From Mycobacterium gastri (GTDB taxonomy: Bacteria; Actinomycetota; Actinomycetes; Mycobacteriales; Mycobacteriaceae), in NCBI RefSeq assembly GCF_002102175.1, contig NZ_LQOX01000128.1, positions 51,620 to 115,619 on the forward strand: a stretch of DNA of 64,000 bases, in the 5' to 3' direction. The notes beneath the pieces were generated by a model. The model was not told the DNA's origin, did not search any database, and worked only from the letters and a program-made list of their open reading frames with translations. A program made the translations under genes and the position numbers. How positions within the stretch are numbered: position 1 is the first letter of the stretch; each line of letters opens with the position of its first letter. Below are positions 17,937 to 29,041 of the stretch, piece by piece.

Positions 17937-19526
17937 CTAAACCGACCAGGCCGCGGTGTCCGGCGGCAGCTGTCCGTCAACCAACGGCCCGCTCGCCATC
18001 AGCAGCTCGCCCGGGGGCAGGGTGATCGGGCGACGGCCCGCATTTAACGCGCACACCAGTCCGCCGCCGCGGCGCCGAAAGACCACCGCGTCGCCCGGTG
18101 CCGGCAGCCAATCGATTTGGCTGCCATCGAATTGGGCGTGTTCCCTTCGCAATTGGAGCGCACGACGAAAGAACGACAACGTCGAATCGGGATCTGCGCG
18201 TTGCTTCTCGACGGTCAACGCGGCCCATTCGCGCGGCATCGGTAACCAGGTGTGGGCGCACGTCGAAAACCCGAACGGGGGAGCGTCGCCCGACCACGGC
18301 AGCGGCACCCGGCACCCATCGCGGCCGCGCTCGGTGTGGCCGGAGCGTTTCCACGTCGGGTCCTGCAGTGCCTCGTCGGGCAGGTCCACATCGGGCAGCC
18401 CGAGTTCCTGACCGTTGTAGAGAAATACCGCGCCCGGCAGGGCGAGCATGACCATCGCCATCGCCCGCGCCCGGCGTAGCCCGGTCGTGCCGCCGCCGTA
18501 GCGGGTGACCTCCCGTCCCACATCGTGGTTGGCCAGCGTCCAGGTCGGCGTGGCGTTTTCTATTGCCGCAGCCGCCAGCGAGTTCTGCACGGCGTCGTGG
18601 ATCTCGGTGGCGTCGAACTCGGTCCGGGTCAGCCGGAAGTTGAAGCCGAGGTGCAGTTCGTCGGGCCGTACATATTCGGCCCATCGGGTGTTGTCCTGCA
18701 CCCAGACCTCGCCGACGGTGACCGCCCCCGGGTAGTCGTCGATAACTGCGCGGATATCGCGGTGGATCGCATGTACCTGGGGGCGGTTGAAGCGTGGGTC
18801 GTCATCGGTGTGGCGCAAGATCTTGGCTTCGTCAGCGGCGTCGGGCAGACCAGCGGGCTTGGCCATGCCGTGGGCCACGTCGATGCGGAACCCGTCCACC
18901 CCGCGTTCCAACCAGAAGCGCAGTGTCTTCTCGAAGTCGTCGAAAACCTCTGGGTTGTCCCAGTTGAGGTCGGGCTGCTCGGCGTCGAAGAGGTGCAGAT
19001 ACCACTGTCCTGGGTTGCCGTCCGGTTCGGTCACCCGAGTCCACGCCGGTCCGCCGAAGACTGACTCCCAGTTGTTCGGTGGCAGCGACCCGTCCGGACC
19101 GCGGCCGTCGCGAAAGAAATAGCGGTCCCGCGCGTCGGTGCCGGGACCGGCGGCCAGCGCCGCCTGAAACCATGGGTGCTGGGAGCTGGTGTGGTTGGGC
19201 ACCACGTCCATGGTGACCTTGATACCGCGCTGATGTGCAGCCGCGACCAGTCGTTCGAACGCTGCCATCCCGCCGAAAAGCGGATCGATGTCCCGAGGGT
19301 TGGCAACGTCATAACCGTGGTCGGCCATCGGCGAGACGGTGACCGGGTTGATCCAGATACCGTCGACACCGAGCTGTTGCAAATACTCCAAGCGGGCCGT
19401 GAGCCCGTCGAGGTCACCGACCCCGTCGCCGTCGCTGTCGGCGAACGAGCGCGGGTACACCTGGTAGAACACCGCGTCCGACCACCACGGCCGCGGCTGA
19501 TCTTCTCGATCCACTGCGGCGGCCAT
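17937..19526 (-). CDS. aglA: GH13 alpha-glucosidase AglA
   Basis: Cytoplasmic oligo-1,6-glucosidase-like enzyme of glycoside hydrolase family 13 (Rv2471), releasing glucose from alpha-glucosides. The N-terminus reads WWSDAVFYQVYPRSFADS and the (beta/alpha)8 barrel has the four conserved regions: DVVPNHTS, DGFRIDVAHGM (nucleophile Asp), VGEVWVQDN (acid Glu) and LANHDVGR (transition-state Asp). The length of 529 residues is normal. The frame is open further upstream, but that part is shadow sequence over glbO; ATG 19526 overlaps the glbO stop as TGATG and is the credible start. Coupled to glbO and followed by the methyltransferase. Confidence 0.92.
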   Translation of the reverse strand: MAAAVDREDQPRPWWSDAVFYQVYPRSFADSDGDGVGDLDGLTARLEYLQQLGVDGIWINPVTVSPMADHGYDVANPRDIDPLFGGMAAFERLVAAAHQRGIKVTMDVVPNHTSSQHPWFQAALAAGPGTDARDRYFFRDGRGPDGSLPPNNWESVFGGPAWTRVTEPDGNPGQWYLHLFDAEQPDLNWDNPEVFDDFEKTLRFWLERGVDGFRIDVAHGMAKPAGLPDAADEAKILRHTDDDPRFNRPQVHAIHRDIRAVIDDYPGAVTVGEVWVQDNTRWAEYVRPDELHLGFNFRLTRTEFDATEIHDAVQNSLAAAAIENATPTWTLANHDVGREVTRYGGGTTGLRRARAMAMVMLALPGAVFLYNGQELGLPDVDLPDEALQDPTWKRSGHTERGRDGCRVPLPWSGDAPPFGFSTCAHTWLPMPREWAALTVEKQRADPDSTLSFFRRALQLRREHAQFDGSQIDWLPAPGDAVVFRRRGGGLVCALNAGRRPITLPPGELLMASGPLVDGQLPPDTAAWSV

Positions 19527-19930
19527 CAAAACGCGGAGTTCACCAACGAGTGGGCTGCCATCTCGAGATAGGCGAGCAACTCGCGGCGGCGCTCGTCGTC
19601 CAGGGTCTGTGCATCGATGGAGGCGACCGCGGTGTGCATGCACCGTAACCAGGCGTCGCGCTCGATGGGCGTGATCCGAAACGGCATGTGCCGCATCCGC
19701 AGCCGAGGATGTCCGCGCTGTTCGGAGTAGGTTCGCGGGCCGCCCCAATATTGCTCGAGGAACATCCGCAGTCGCTCTTCGGCGCCGGATAGGTCCTCCT
19801 CGGGATACAGCGGACGCAGGATCTCGTCTTCTGCGACCTGTTCGTAGAAGCGTGACACGATCGCGTCGAACGTCTTGGCGCCGCCGACGGCGTCGTAGAA
19901 GGATTGCTGTTGCGGTTCCATTGCTTCCAT
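19526..19930 (-). CDS. glbO: group II truncated hemoglobin TrHbO
   Basis: Small haem protein that binds oxygen and can carry out peroxidase-type chemistry. The key residues of the M. tuberculosis protein are kept: Tyr B10 (Tyr29, RFYEQV), Tyr CD1 (Tyr42, PLYPEED), proximal His F8 (within RGHPRLRMRH) and Trp G8 (DAWLRCMH). Length is 134 residues from ATG 19930; ATG 19921 would shorten it to 131 and is closer to the usual 128. It overlaps aglA by TGATG, an arrangement shared with M. tuberculosis (Rv2470-Rv2471). An unknown gene lies 65 bases upstream on the same strand. Confidence 0.95.
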   Translation of the reverse strand: MEAMEPQQQSFYDAVGGAKTFDAIVSRFYEQVAEDEILRPLYPEEDLSGAEERLRMFLEQYWGGPRTYSEQRGHPRLRMRHMPFRITPIERDAWLRCMHTAVASIDAQTLDDERRRELLAYLEMAAHSLVNSAF

Positions 19931-19995
19931 TGTGGTCTATGAATCGCGGACGCCGCGTGATGTCGATCTCACCTTCGGCTCCGGTCCGACCATCC

Positions 19996-20733
19996 CTAGC
20001 GGTTGGGGCCGAATCGTCGCTTGGCGCTCGCCATGTCGGCAGCAAGCCGGTCCAACAGATCGCGCAGTGGCGACGGCGGCAGGCCTGCGCCACCCGTTTC
20101 GAAAGTGCTCAGCTCGACGCCGGCCTTGGCGCACTCGATGAAGGACCAGGGTATCCCCGGTTCGTCGGCGCCCAATCGTTCGGTGATCGTGGCCACGGAG
20201 CGCTCCTGCAGCGCAGCCATCTCCGCGAGCACCGACATGAGGCGATGCTCATAGCGGGCGCGGCTCACGGCGGCCTCGTCACCCACCGAGCGTTGATCTG
20301 CTGTCCCGATGCTGACGCAGCCGTCTGATGCCACCGCGAAGGCTTCCTGGCTCGCGGCTGCGGCGATCTCCAACCTTTTCCTGTCGAGGTGCTGCATTCC
20401 GGAAATGCAGTCGTCTATCGCGCGCAAAGCGGTCTGGAGCCGTTCGGGCAGTTCCCGGCGCCGAGGCTCGGCGCGATCGGCGACATCTCGTTCGGCCAAA
20501 CCCTTTGCTATCCCGCGCTTGGCGGCCAGCGCGGCCTGTCTGGATCGCGAGAAGCTCAACGCTGCCGGCAACTGTGGATCTGGCTCGGTGATTTCGATGA
20601 CGCGGTTCATCGAGGCGAGCAGCTCCGCCACGGCGTCACGCGGGGTGAGCGGGTTTCGCGCGGTGCGGCGATAGCGTTCTGCCGTCGTGTCCTCGTTACC
20701 GGAATCACCTGGCGGACCCGCGTCACCCGGCAT
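19996..20733 (-). CDS. 245-residue protein of unknown function upstream of glbO
   Basis: The ATG at 20733 is preceded by AAGAGGAG eight bases away, a strong ribosome binding site, and the frame is open for 245 codons. The first 30 residues are polar and low in complexity; residues about 40-190 look helical and charged, with few aromatic residues and segments such as RQAALAAKRGIAKGL. No signal peptide or membrane segment is visible. A late segment IPWSFIECAKAGVEL is the only hydrophobic patch. I do not recognise the family or any M. tuberculosis equivalent between glbO and the HNH gene. Its place makes it a possible first gene of a glbO-aglA-methyltransferase operon. Confidence 0.65.
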   Translation of the reverse strand: MPGDAGPPGDSGNEDTTAERYRRTARNPLTPRDAVAELLASMNRVIEITEPDPQLPAALSFSRSRQAALAAKRGIAKGLAERDVADRAEPRRRELPERLQTALRAIDDCISGMQHLDRKRLEIAAAASQEAFAVASDGCVSIGTADQRSVGDEAAVSRARYEHRLMSVLAEMAALQERSVATITERLGADEPGIPWSFIECAKAGVELSTFETGGAGLPPSPLRDLLDRLAADMASAKRRFGPNR

Positions 20734-20953
20734 GTCGTCAGCTCCTCTTCTTGACCGCCGGATGGCGCAGCGGGATCCCGATAACTGATGCCAGTGTTGC
20801 ACTCCGTTACCGCCGCTGCCGACTGCTGGCGGCAGTACCGTCGGGCAAGGATGGGGCTCGGTACGCCGGTGTTCACCCGTTCGACACGGCGTGGTCCAGG
20901 CATTTGGCGTGCGGTCGGCAAAAAATCATGGTGGACTGTTCCGCGGAGGATCT

Positions 20954-21628
20954 ATGGCGCAGGGCAAAAAGCGCCGCAGCCACCGCAATAGCGGTGCCGC
21001 GGCAGGTGGAACAGGGCCTGCAACCGCATCATGCCTGCACAGTGCCCACTCCCATCGACCCGCCCTGGGGGTTGAAACCCATCCGCCCAACCGCTCGGAG
21101 AGCGCATCGGTCTGGAACCGCCGCCGGGTGCTGCTGTTGAACTCGACCTACGAGCCGCTCACCGCGTTGCCGATGCGGCGGGCGGTCGTCATGGTGATCT
21201 GCGGTAAGGCCGACGTGGTACACGACGATCCCGCCGGTCCGGTCATCCACTCGGCGACCAGCTCGATCGTGGTGCCGTCGGTCATCCAGCTGCGAACCTA
21301 CGTCCGGGTTCCCTACCGGGCGCGGGTCCCGATGACCCGTGCTGCGTTGATGCACCGCGATCGCTTCTGCTGCGCCTATTGCGGGGCCAAGGCCGATACA
21401 GTCGACCACGTGGTGCCACGCAGCCGTGGGGGCGAGCACTCGTGGGAGAACTGCGTCGCGTGCTGCTCGACATGCAATCACCGCAAGGGCGACAAGCTGC
21501 TGACCGAACTCGGCTGGTTACTACGCCGCAAGCCGCTGCCGCCGACCGGGCAGCACTGGCGGCTGCTGTCCACGGTCAAAGAGCTGGACCCGTCGTGGGA
21601 GCGATACCTCGGTGAAGGCGCGGCCTGA
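20954..21628 (+). CDS. HNH-family nuclease domain protein, Rv2469c-like
   Basis: Protein of 224 residues with a C-terminal HNH domain: CAYCGAKADTVDHVVPRSRG carries the first CxxC and the His of the beta-beta-alpha-metal motif, then CVACCSTCNHRKGDK supplies the second cysteine pair and the final histidine. This form is common in actinobacterial McrA/Cas9-like HNH proteins and usually cleaves DNA. The first 60 residues are basic and low in complexity. GTG 20891 is also in frame, but GGAGGA at 20945-20950 points to ATG 20954, although the spacing is short. The gene is divergent from the unknown ORF upstream. Confidence 0.85.
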   Translation: MAQGKKRRSHRNSGAAAGGTGPATASCLHSAHSHRPALGVETHPPNRSESASVWNRRRVLLLNSTYEPLTALPMRRAVVMVICGKADVVHDDPAGPVIHSATSSIVVPSVIQLRTYVRVPYRARVPMTRAALMHRDRFCCAYCGAKADTVDHVVPRSRGGEHSWENCVACCSTCNHRKGDKLLTELGWLLRRKPLPPTGQHWRLLSTVKELDPSWERYLGEGAA

Positions 21629-21669
21629 TTTTCTGCCGTCCTCGGTGCCCTGAGGGGCCCTCGGTGGGA

Positions 21670-21675
21670 TACGGT
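21670..21675 (+). promoter_or_regulatory. -10 box for a leaderless ctaJ transcript
   Basis: TACGGT stands 7 bases before the GTG start of ctaJ, so transcription would begin at or within a base of the start codon. This matches the leaderless promoter layout of mycobacteria. Confidence 0.5.
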
Positions 21676-21682
21676 TTGCGTC

Positions 21683-21919
21683 GTGAACGCTATGGAGATT
21701 CACCTCTTGTTCGTCGGAATCCCGCTGTTGCTGGTGGTCGTGCTGGCATTGATGATCTTCACCCGCAAGGGACCGCACCCCGCAACCTACGAAATGTCGG
21801 AGCGTTGGACACATCCACCGATCCTGTGGGCCGCGACCGACGAAGCTGTCGGCGGCGCCCACGGCGGGCATGGTTCGTCAGAGTTCTCGGTTGGAGGTGG
21901 CGCCAGTGGCACATGGTGA
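21683..21919 (+). CDS. ctaJ: cytochrome aa3 oxidase accessory subunit CtaJ
   Basis: Small membrane protein of 78 residues (Rv2468A type) with one transmembrane helix near residues 9-25 (LFVGIPLLLVVVLALMIF), then a conserved cytosolic part TRKGPHPATYEMSERWTHPP. This pattern matches the accessory subunit CtaJ seen in the mycobacterial cytochrome bcc-aa3 supercomplex (family knowledge). The start is GTG 21683, or ATG 21692 three codons later. The stop overlaps the start of the next gene, which resembles another supercomplex protein, so the two are probably made together. Confidence 0.8.
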   Translation: MNAMEIHLLFVGIPLLLVVVLALMIFTRKGPHPATYEMSERWTHPPILWAATDEAVGGAHGGHGSSEFSVGGGASGTW

Positions 21920-22373
21920 CGTTGCGACGATCGAACCCACCGATCTGCCGAAGGGCTGGGTGATCACCAGCAGCGGCCGGCTCTCCGGGGTCACCGAGCC
22001 CGGGGAACTGTCGGTGCACTATCCGTTCCCGACCAAGGACCTCGTGGCTTTGGACGACGCGCTGGTCTACAGCTCGCGGGCATCCAAGGCTCGCTTCGCC
22101 GTCTACCTGGGTGATCTGGGTGATGACACCGCCGCACGGGCGCGGGAGATTCTGGCGAAGGTGCCCACACCCAACGACGCGGTGCTGATCGCGGTTTCAC
22201 CCAACCAGTCCGCCATCGAGGTGGTCTACGGCTCGGCGCTGCGGGGTTGCGGTGCCGAGTCGGCAGCTCCCCTGGGCGTGGCCGCCGCGTCGTCGGCGTT
22301 CGAGCAGGGTCACCTGATCGACGGGCTGATCAGCGCGATCCGCGTCATCAGTGCCGGGATCTCGGCGGCGTAG
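21906..22373 (+). CDS. PRSAF1-like respiratory supercomplex protein (Rv2468c-like)
   Basis: Protein of 155 residues with a compact alpha/beta fold in the middle (residues about 45-125: ALVYSSRASKARFAVYLGD, REILAKVPTPNDAVLIAVSP). It resembles the TPM/DUF5130-type protein encoded beside ctaJ, which in M. smegmatis was named respiratory supercomplex association factor 1 (family knowledge, from memory). GTG 21906 is chosen because GGAGG at 21893-21897 is eight bases upstream and the start overlaps the ctaJ stop. A longer in-frame start at 21870 lies inside ctaJ. No membrane helix is clear apart from a weakly hydrophobic end. Confidence 0.7.
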   Translation: MAHGDVATIEPTDLPKGWVITSSGRLSGVTEPGELSVHYPFPTKDLVALDDALVYSSRASKARFAVYLGDLGDDTAARAREILAKVPTPNDAVLIAVSPNQSAIEVVYGSALRGCGAESAAPLGVAAASSAFEQGHLIDGLISAIRVISAGISAA

Positions 22374-22450
22374 TTCCACCCGGACGCGACCCTGCGCGGT
22401 CGTGCGCACCCGCGGCGGCTCGTGTTGCAGACGCAGACGCGACGCTCGCG

Positions 22451-25054
<2,604 letters not shown>

Positions 25055-25241
25055 GGGCTCCAACATATCGACAGCCGCGCAACACGGGGATCTCGGTCGC
25101 GGTTGCATCGTTGGCCAACGGCGTGCACCGAAGATTTGACCCGAACGCACCATCTCTCGGGTGCTGCCTCGGTAGCGTGCAATGCAGCAGTCCGAGATGT
25201 TGACCTGCACTAGTCATGTTGCGGCAACGGGAGGTTGGGCG

Positions 25242-26972
25242 ATGTCATTTGTGATCGCGGCACCAGACACGATGGCGACGGCGGCGGAAGGGTTGGCGAA
25301 TATCGGTTCGACGATCGCCGCAGCCAACGCCACGGCGGTCGCCCCGACGACCGGGTTGGTCGCCGCGGCGGCCGATGAGGTGTCGACGGGCATTGCCGCA
25401 CTGTTCGACGCGCACGGACACGCATATCAAGCCCTCAGCGTCCAAGCGGCGGCGTTTCATGACCAGGTTGTGCGCGCCTTGACCGCGGGTGCGGGCTCGT
25501 ATGCCAACGCCGAGGCGGTCAACGCCTCGCCGATGCAGGCGGCGTTGGGCGCGGTGAACGCGCCCGCCCAGGCGTTGTTGGGGCGCCCGCTGATCGGCAA
25601 CGGCGCTAACGGCGCTCCCGGCCAGCCCGGTGGCCCCGGCGGCTTGTTGTACGGGAACGGCGGCAATGGTGGGGCTGGCGGGGCCGGCCAGTCGGGTGGG
25701 GCCGGCGGGGCGGCCGGGCTGATCGGCAACGGAGGCAACGGCGGCGCGGGCGGTCCAGGTCAGGCGGGGGGTGCCGGCGGAGCCGGTGGGGTGCTCGCTG
25801 GCAACGGCGGCAACGGCGGCGCTGGTGGCGCCGGCACCACCGTTACCGCCGGCGGGCTCGGCGGTAACGGTGGTGACGGCGGCAACGCCGGGCTGTGGGG
25901 TATGGGCGGCAACGGAGGTGTCGGCGGAGATGGTGGGGCCGGCGTCGCCGGTGTCAACCCCGGCCCCGCCGGTCCGCCGTACACGTACGCCGGCAACGGC
26001 AGCGCGGGTCTGGATAAGACCAATGCCAACGGCCTCGCCGGCGGCAACGCCAGTAGCGGTACTGCCGTCGGGGAGATCGGCGGTGTCGGCGGCCACGGCG
26101 GAGCCAGCTCCACCTCGTCGACGACTGTTACCAGCATCACAGGTGGTAACGGCGGCCTTGGTGGCGACGGTGGCCTCGGCGCGATGGGCGGCACCGGCGG
26201 CACCGGCGGCACCGCCACCGTCACGGGTGCGTCGTCAGCAACCGCTATTGGTGGTGACGGTGGCGACGGTGGTGCCGGCGGCGCTGGGGCGATGGGCGGC
26301 ACCGGTGGCGCCGGTGGCACTGCCAATACCCAGCTGTCAACAAGCGGAAGGGCCAACGCGATCGGCGGTCAAGGCGGTGCGGGCGGGGAGGGCGGAACCG
26401 GCGCCGCCGGCGGCGCAGGTGGCGCCGGCGGCACCGCCGATGGGTCCGGGGCCTATGGAACCACCTTCAAGGGCGGCGACGGTGGGGTCGGAGGGCGGGG
26501 CGGCGACGGCATTGCTGGCGGCCTCGGCGGCAACGGCGGCACAGGGGGTGTCGGCGGCCGAGGTGGCTGGTTGATCGGAGACGGTGGTAGCGGAGGTGTC
26601 GGAGGTGCCGGTGGCGCCGGCGGCACCGGGTCTTTGGGCGGATTCGGCGGGGTCGGCGGCAACGGCGGCAGCGGCGGAACCAATGCCCAGTTGGCGTTTA
26701 TGGGTGCTGGGGGAGTCGGCGGTGATGGCGGTACCGGTGGTGGCGGCGGTGACGGTGGCGACGGCGGCAATGGCGGCGCTGGCGGCGCCGGCGGACTGAT
26801 CGGCCAATCCGGTGTCTCCGGCCTCGGTGGTGTCGGCGGTAGTGGCGGCACGGGCGGGTCCGGCGGTTTGGGCGGCCCCGGTGGAGTTGGACAGAGCGGG
26901 CCCGCCGCGGCTGGCCAGAACGGCGCAACCGGTGCGACGGGCGGCTCCGGCAATTCCGGTCAAGCCGGCTGA
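25242..26972 (+). CDS. PE_PGRS family protein
   Basis: The first 95 residues are a PE domain (MSFVIAAPDTMATAAEGLAN with helices and YQALSVQAAAFHDQ, near the YxxxD/E export signal). A linker ending in LGRPLIGNGANG precedes about 430 residues of Gly-Gly-Ala/Asn repeats, the PGRS domain, which is predicted to form glycine-rich sandwich structures at the cell surface. Export is by a type VII system, normally ESX-5. A strong GGGAGG (25229-25234) is seven bases before the ATG. There is no C-terminal enzyme domain; the protein ends in GNSGQAG. Length 576 residues. Such genes vary quickly between strains. Confidence 0.93.
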   Translation: MSFVIAAPDTMATAAEGLANIGSTIAAANATAVAPTTGLVAAAADEVSTGIAALFDAHGHAYQALSVQAAAFHDQVVRALTAGAGSYANAEAVNASPMQAALGAVNAPAQALLGRPLIGNGANGAPGQPGGPGGLLYGNGGNGGAGGAGQSGGAGGAAGLIGNGGNGGAGGPGQAGGAGGAGGVLAGNGGNGGAGGAGTTVTAGGLGGNGGDGGNAGLWGMGGNGGVGGDGGAGVAGVNPGPAGPPYTYAGNGSAGLDKTNANGLAGGNASSGTAVGEIGGVGGHGGASSTSSTTVTSITGGNGGLGGDGGLGAMGGTGGTGGTATVTGASSATAIGGDGGDGGAGGAGAMGGTGGAGGTANTQLSTSGRANAIGGQGGAGGEGGTGAAGGAGGAGGTADGSGAYGTTFKGGDGGVGGRGGDGIAGGLGGNGGTGGVGGRGGWLIGDGGSGGVGGAGGAGGTGSLGGFGGVGGNGGSGGTNAQLAFMGAGGVGGDGGTGGGGGDGGDGGNGGAGGAGGLIGQSGVSGLGGVGGSGGTGGSGGLGGPGGVGQSGPAAAGQNGATGATGGSGNSGQAG

Positions 26973-27066
26973 TCGGGGCTGAGGCGATCGGGCTTGGGTG
27001 ACACGGGAACAATCCTGCCGGTAACGCGGTTGCGTCTATCTGACCGTCAACGAGAGGAAGTTCGCG

Positions 27067-27678
27067 ATGCCCGAGAGGTCTGTTGCCGATTTCTGGTTCG
27101 ACCCGCTGTGCCCGTGGGCGTGGATCACGTCGCGCTGGATTCTCGAGGTGGAAACAGTCCGGGATATCGAGGTGAACTTCCACGTCATGAGCCTGGCGAT
27201 ACTCAACGAAAGCCGCGAAGACCTGCCCGAGCAGTATCGCGAAGGTCTGGCGAAGGCCTGGGGACCGGTGCGGGTGGCGATCGCCGCCGAGCAGGCTCAC
27301 GGCGCCGCCGTGTTGGCCCCGCTGTACACCGCGATGGGCACCCGGATTCACAACGAGGGCAACAAGGACCTCGAGGACGTCATCACCCAATCGTTGGCGG
27401 AGGTCGGTCTGCCGGCCGAACTGGCCGCAGCCGCTACCACCGATGCCTACGACGACGCCCTGCGTAAGAGCCACCACGCCGGGATGGACGCCGTGGGTGA
27501 CGACGTGGGCACGCCGACCATTCACGTCAACGGGGTGGCGTTCTTCGGGCCGGTGCTATCGAAGATTCCGCGCGGCGAGCAGGCCGGCAAGCTCTGGGAC
27601 GCGTCTTTGACATTCGCCGCCTACCCGCATTTCTTCGAGCTCAAGAGGACTCGCACCGAGCGCCCCGAATTCGATTAG
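27067..27678 (+). CDS. DsbA-like mycothiol-dependent reductase, Rv2466c-like, with CPWA active site
   Basis: Thioredoxin-fold protein of the FrnE/DsbA group, 203 residues. In M. tuberculosis the equivalent (mycoredoxin-2) reduces substrates with mycothiol through a CPWC site. Here the site reads DPLCPWAW: Cys15 is present but the second cysteine is Ala18 (codon GCG). The helical insertion and the cis-proline segment DDVGTPTIHVNG are intact, so the fold is whole. A single active cysteine would force a monothiol mechanism using mycothiol directly. GAGAGGAA at 27053-27060 supports ATG 27067. The next gene, rpiB, follows after 37 bases. Confidence 0.88.
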   Translation: MPERSVADFWFDPLCPWAWITSRWILEVETVRDIEVNFHVMSLAILNESREDLPEQYREGLAKAWGPVRVAIAAEQAHGAAVLAPLYTAMGTRIHNEGNKDLEDVITQSLAEVGLPAELAAAATTDAYDDALRKSHHAGMDAVGDDVGTPTIHVNGVAFFGPVLSKIPRGEQAGKLWDASLTFAAYPHFFELKRTRTERPEFD

Positions 27679-27715
27679 GCCGGGCGACGACGACCCGCGG
27701 CGGGTGTCGGGCACA

Positions 27716-28204
27716 ATGGCGGGCATGCGCGTCTACCTCGGGTCTGACCACGCCGGATTCGAACTCAAGCAGCACATTATCGAGCACCTCAAGATGTCGG
27801 GACACGAACCGGTCGACTGCGGCGCCTTCACCTACGACGCCGAGGACGACTATCCGGCGTTCTGCATCGCCGCCGCGGAACGGACGGTGGCCAATCCGGG
27901 CAGCCTGGGCATTGTGCTCGGGGGATCCGGCAATGGTGAGCAAATTGCGGCCAACAAGGTCCCCGGCGCGCGCTGCGCGCTGGCCTGGAGTGTGGAGACG
28001 GCGTCGCTGGCCCGGGAACACAACAACGCTCAGCTGATCGGCATCGGCGGCCGCATGCACACCGTCGCCGAGGCGCTGGCGATCGTCGACGCCTTTGTGT
28101 CCGCGCAGTGGTCTAAGGGCGAACGCCATCAGCGCCGAATCGACATTCTCACCGAATACGAACGCTCCCACCAAGCGCCGCCGGTGCCCGGCGCGGTGGC
28201 CTGA
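27716..28204 (+). CDS. rpiB: ribose-5-phosphate isomerase B
   Basis: Interconverts ribose-5-phosphate and ribulose-5-phosphate in the pentose phosphate pathway. The 162 residues fit RpiB: SDHAGFELKQ near the start, CGAFTYDAEDDYPAF, the phosphate/anion loop GGSGNGEQIAANK with the glutamate used as base in mycobacterial RpiB, and EHNNAQLIGIGGRM. The enzyme lacks the catalytic cysteine of the E. coli type, as in M. tuberculosis (Rv2465c). ATG 27716 gives the usual length; GTG 27704 and ATG 27725 are also possible. Confidence 0.94.
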   Translation: MAGMRVYLGSDHAGFELKQHIIEHLKMSGHEPVDCGAFTYDAEDDYPAFCIAAAERTVANPGSLGIVLGGSGNGEQIAANKVPGARCALAWSVETASLAREHNNAQLIGIGGRMHTVAEALAIVDAFVSAQWSKGERHQRRIDILTEYERSHQAPPVPGAVA

Positions 28205-28230
28205 GAGCCTGAGGCCAGAAAAGGACTGCC

Positions 28231-29037
28231 GTGCCCGAGGGGCATACGTTGCACCGGTTGGCCCGGCTGCATCAGCGCCGTTTCGCCGGTGCGCCGGTGG
28301 CGGTATCCAGCCCCCAGGGCCGCTTCGCCGATTCGGCGACCGCGGTGGACGGCCGGGTGCTGCGGCGAACCAGCGTCTGGGGCAAACACCTGTTCCATCA
28401 CTACCAGGGCGGCGGGATCGTCCATGTCCATCTCGGGCTCTACGGCACGTTCACCGAATGGGAACGTCCAGCGGCCGATCGTCTTCCCGAACCGGTGGGA
28501 CAGGTGCGGATGCGCATGGTCGGCGCCGAATACGGCACCGACCTACGCGGCCCGACGGTATGCGAGGTGATCGACGAGAGCCAAGTCGCCGACGTGGTTG
28601 CCCGGCTAGGGCCCGACCCGTTGCGTCCGGACGCTGACCCGTCGTGGGCTTGGGCGCGAATCATGAAGTCCCGCAGGCCTATTGGTGCGCTCCTGATGGA
28701 CCAGACGGTGATTGCGGGGGTGGGCAACGTCTTCCGCAGTGAGCTGTTGTTCCGCCACCGCATCGACCCCTACCGGACCGGTCAGCGGATCACCGAGGCA
28801 GAGTTCGACGCGGCCTGGACCGACCTGGTGGCGTTGATGAAGGTGGGCCTGCGGCGCGGCAAGATCGTTGCCGTCCGCGCCGAGCACGATCACGGCGCCC
28901 CGTCGTACCGGCCCGGCCGGCCGCGCACCTACGTCTATCGGCGCGCGGGCGAGCCATGTCGACTCTGCGGGACGACGGTGCTTACGGCCGAGTTGGAAGG
29001 CCGCAACGTGTTCTGGTGCCCGGTCTGCCAACGGTGA
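28231..29037 (+). CDS. nei: endonuclease VIII / Fpg-family DNA glycosylase Nei1
   Basis: Base-excision repair glycosylase and AP lyase that removes oxidised pyrimidines. The mature N-terminus is Pro-Glu (MPEGHTLHRL), with Pro2 as nucleophile and Glu3 as acid. A lysine in VWGKHLFHH corresponds to the beta-hairpin catalytic lysine. The helix-two-turn-helix region includes GVGNVFRSELLFRHRIDP, and the C-terminal zinc finger has CRLCG and CPVCQ, fully conserved. Length is 268 residues and GTG 28231 has AAAAGGA upstream. It corresponds to Rv2464c and sits in a run with rpiB and the Rv2466c-like gene. Confidence 0.93.
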   Translation: MPEGHTLHRLARLHQRRFAGAPVAVSSPQGRFADSATAVDGRVLRRTSVWGKHLFHHYQGGGIVHVHLGLYGTFTEWERPAADRLPEPVGQVRMRMVGAEYGTDLRGPTVCEVIDESQVADVVARLGPDPLRPDADPSWAWARIMKSRRPIGALLMDQTVIAGVGNVFRSELLFRHRIDPYRTGQRITEAEFDAAWTDLVALMKVGLRRGKIVAVRAEHDHGAPSYRPGRPRTYVYRRAGEPCRLCGTTVLTAELEGRNVFWCPVCQR

Positions 29038-29041
29038 CAAA

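Noticed and set aside
17937..20093. A 718-codon minus-strand frame ending as AglA
   Set aside because: Its first 190 residues are Arg-rich out-of-frame sequence over glbO; the enzyme begins at ATG 19526, coupled to the glbO stop.
25760..26953. Proline-rich minus-strand frames over the PE_PGRS gene
   Set aside because: GGN-rich repeats read backwards always give PP-rich frames; no ribosome binding site or promoter.
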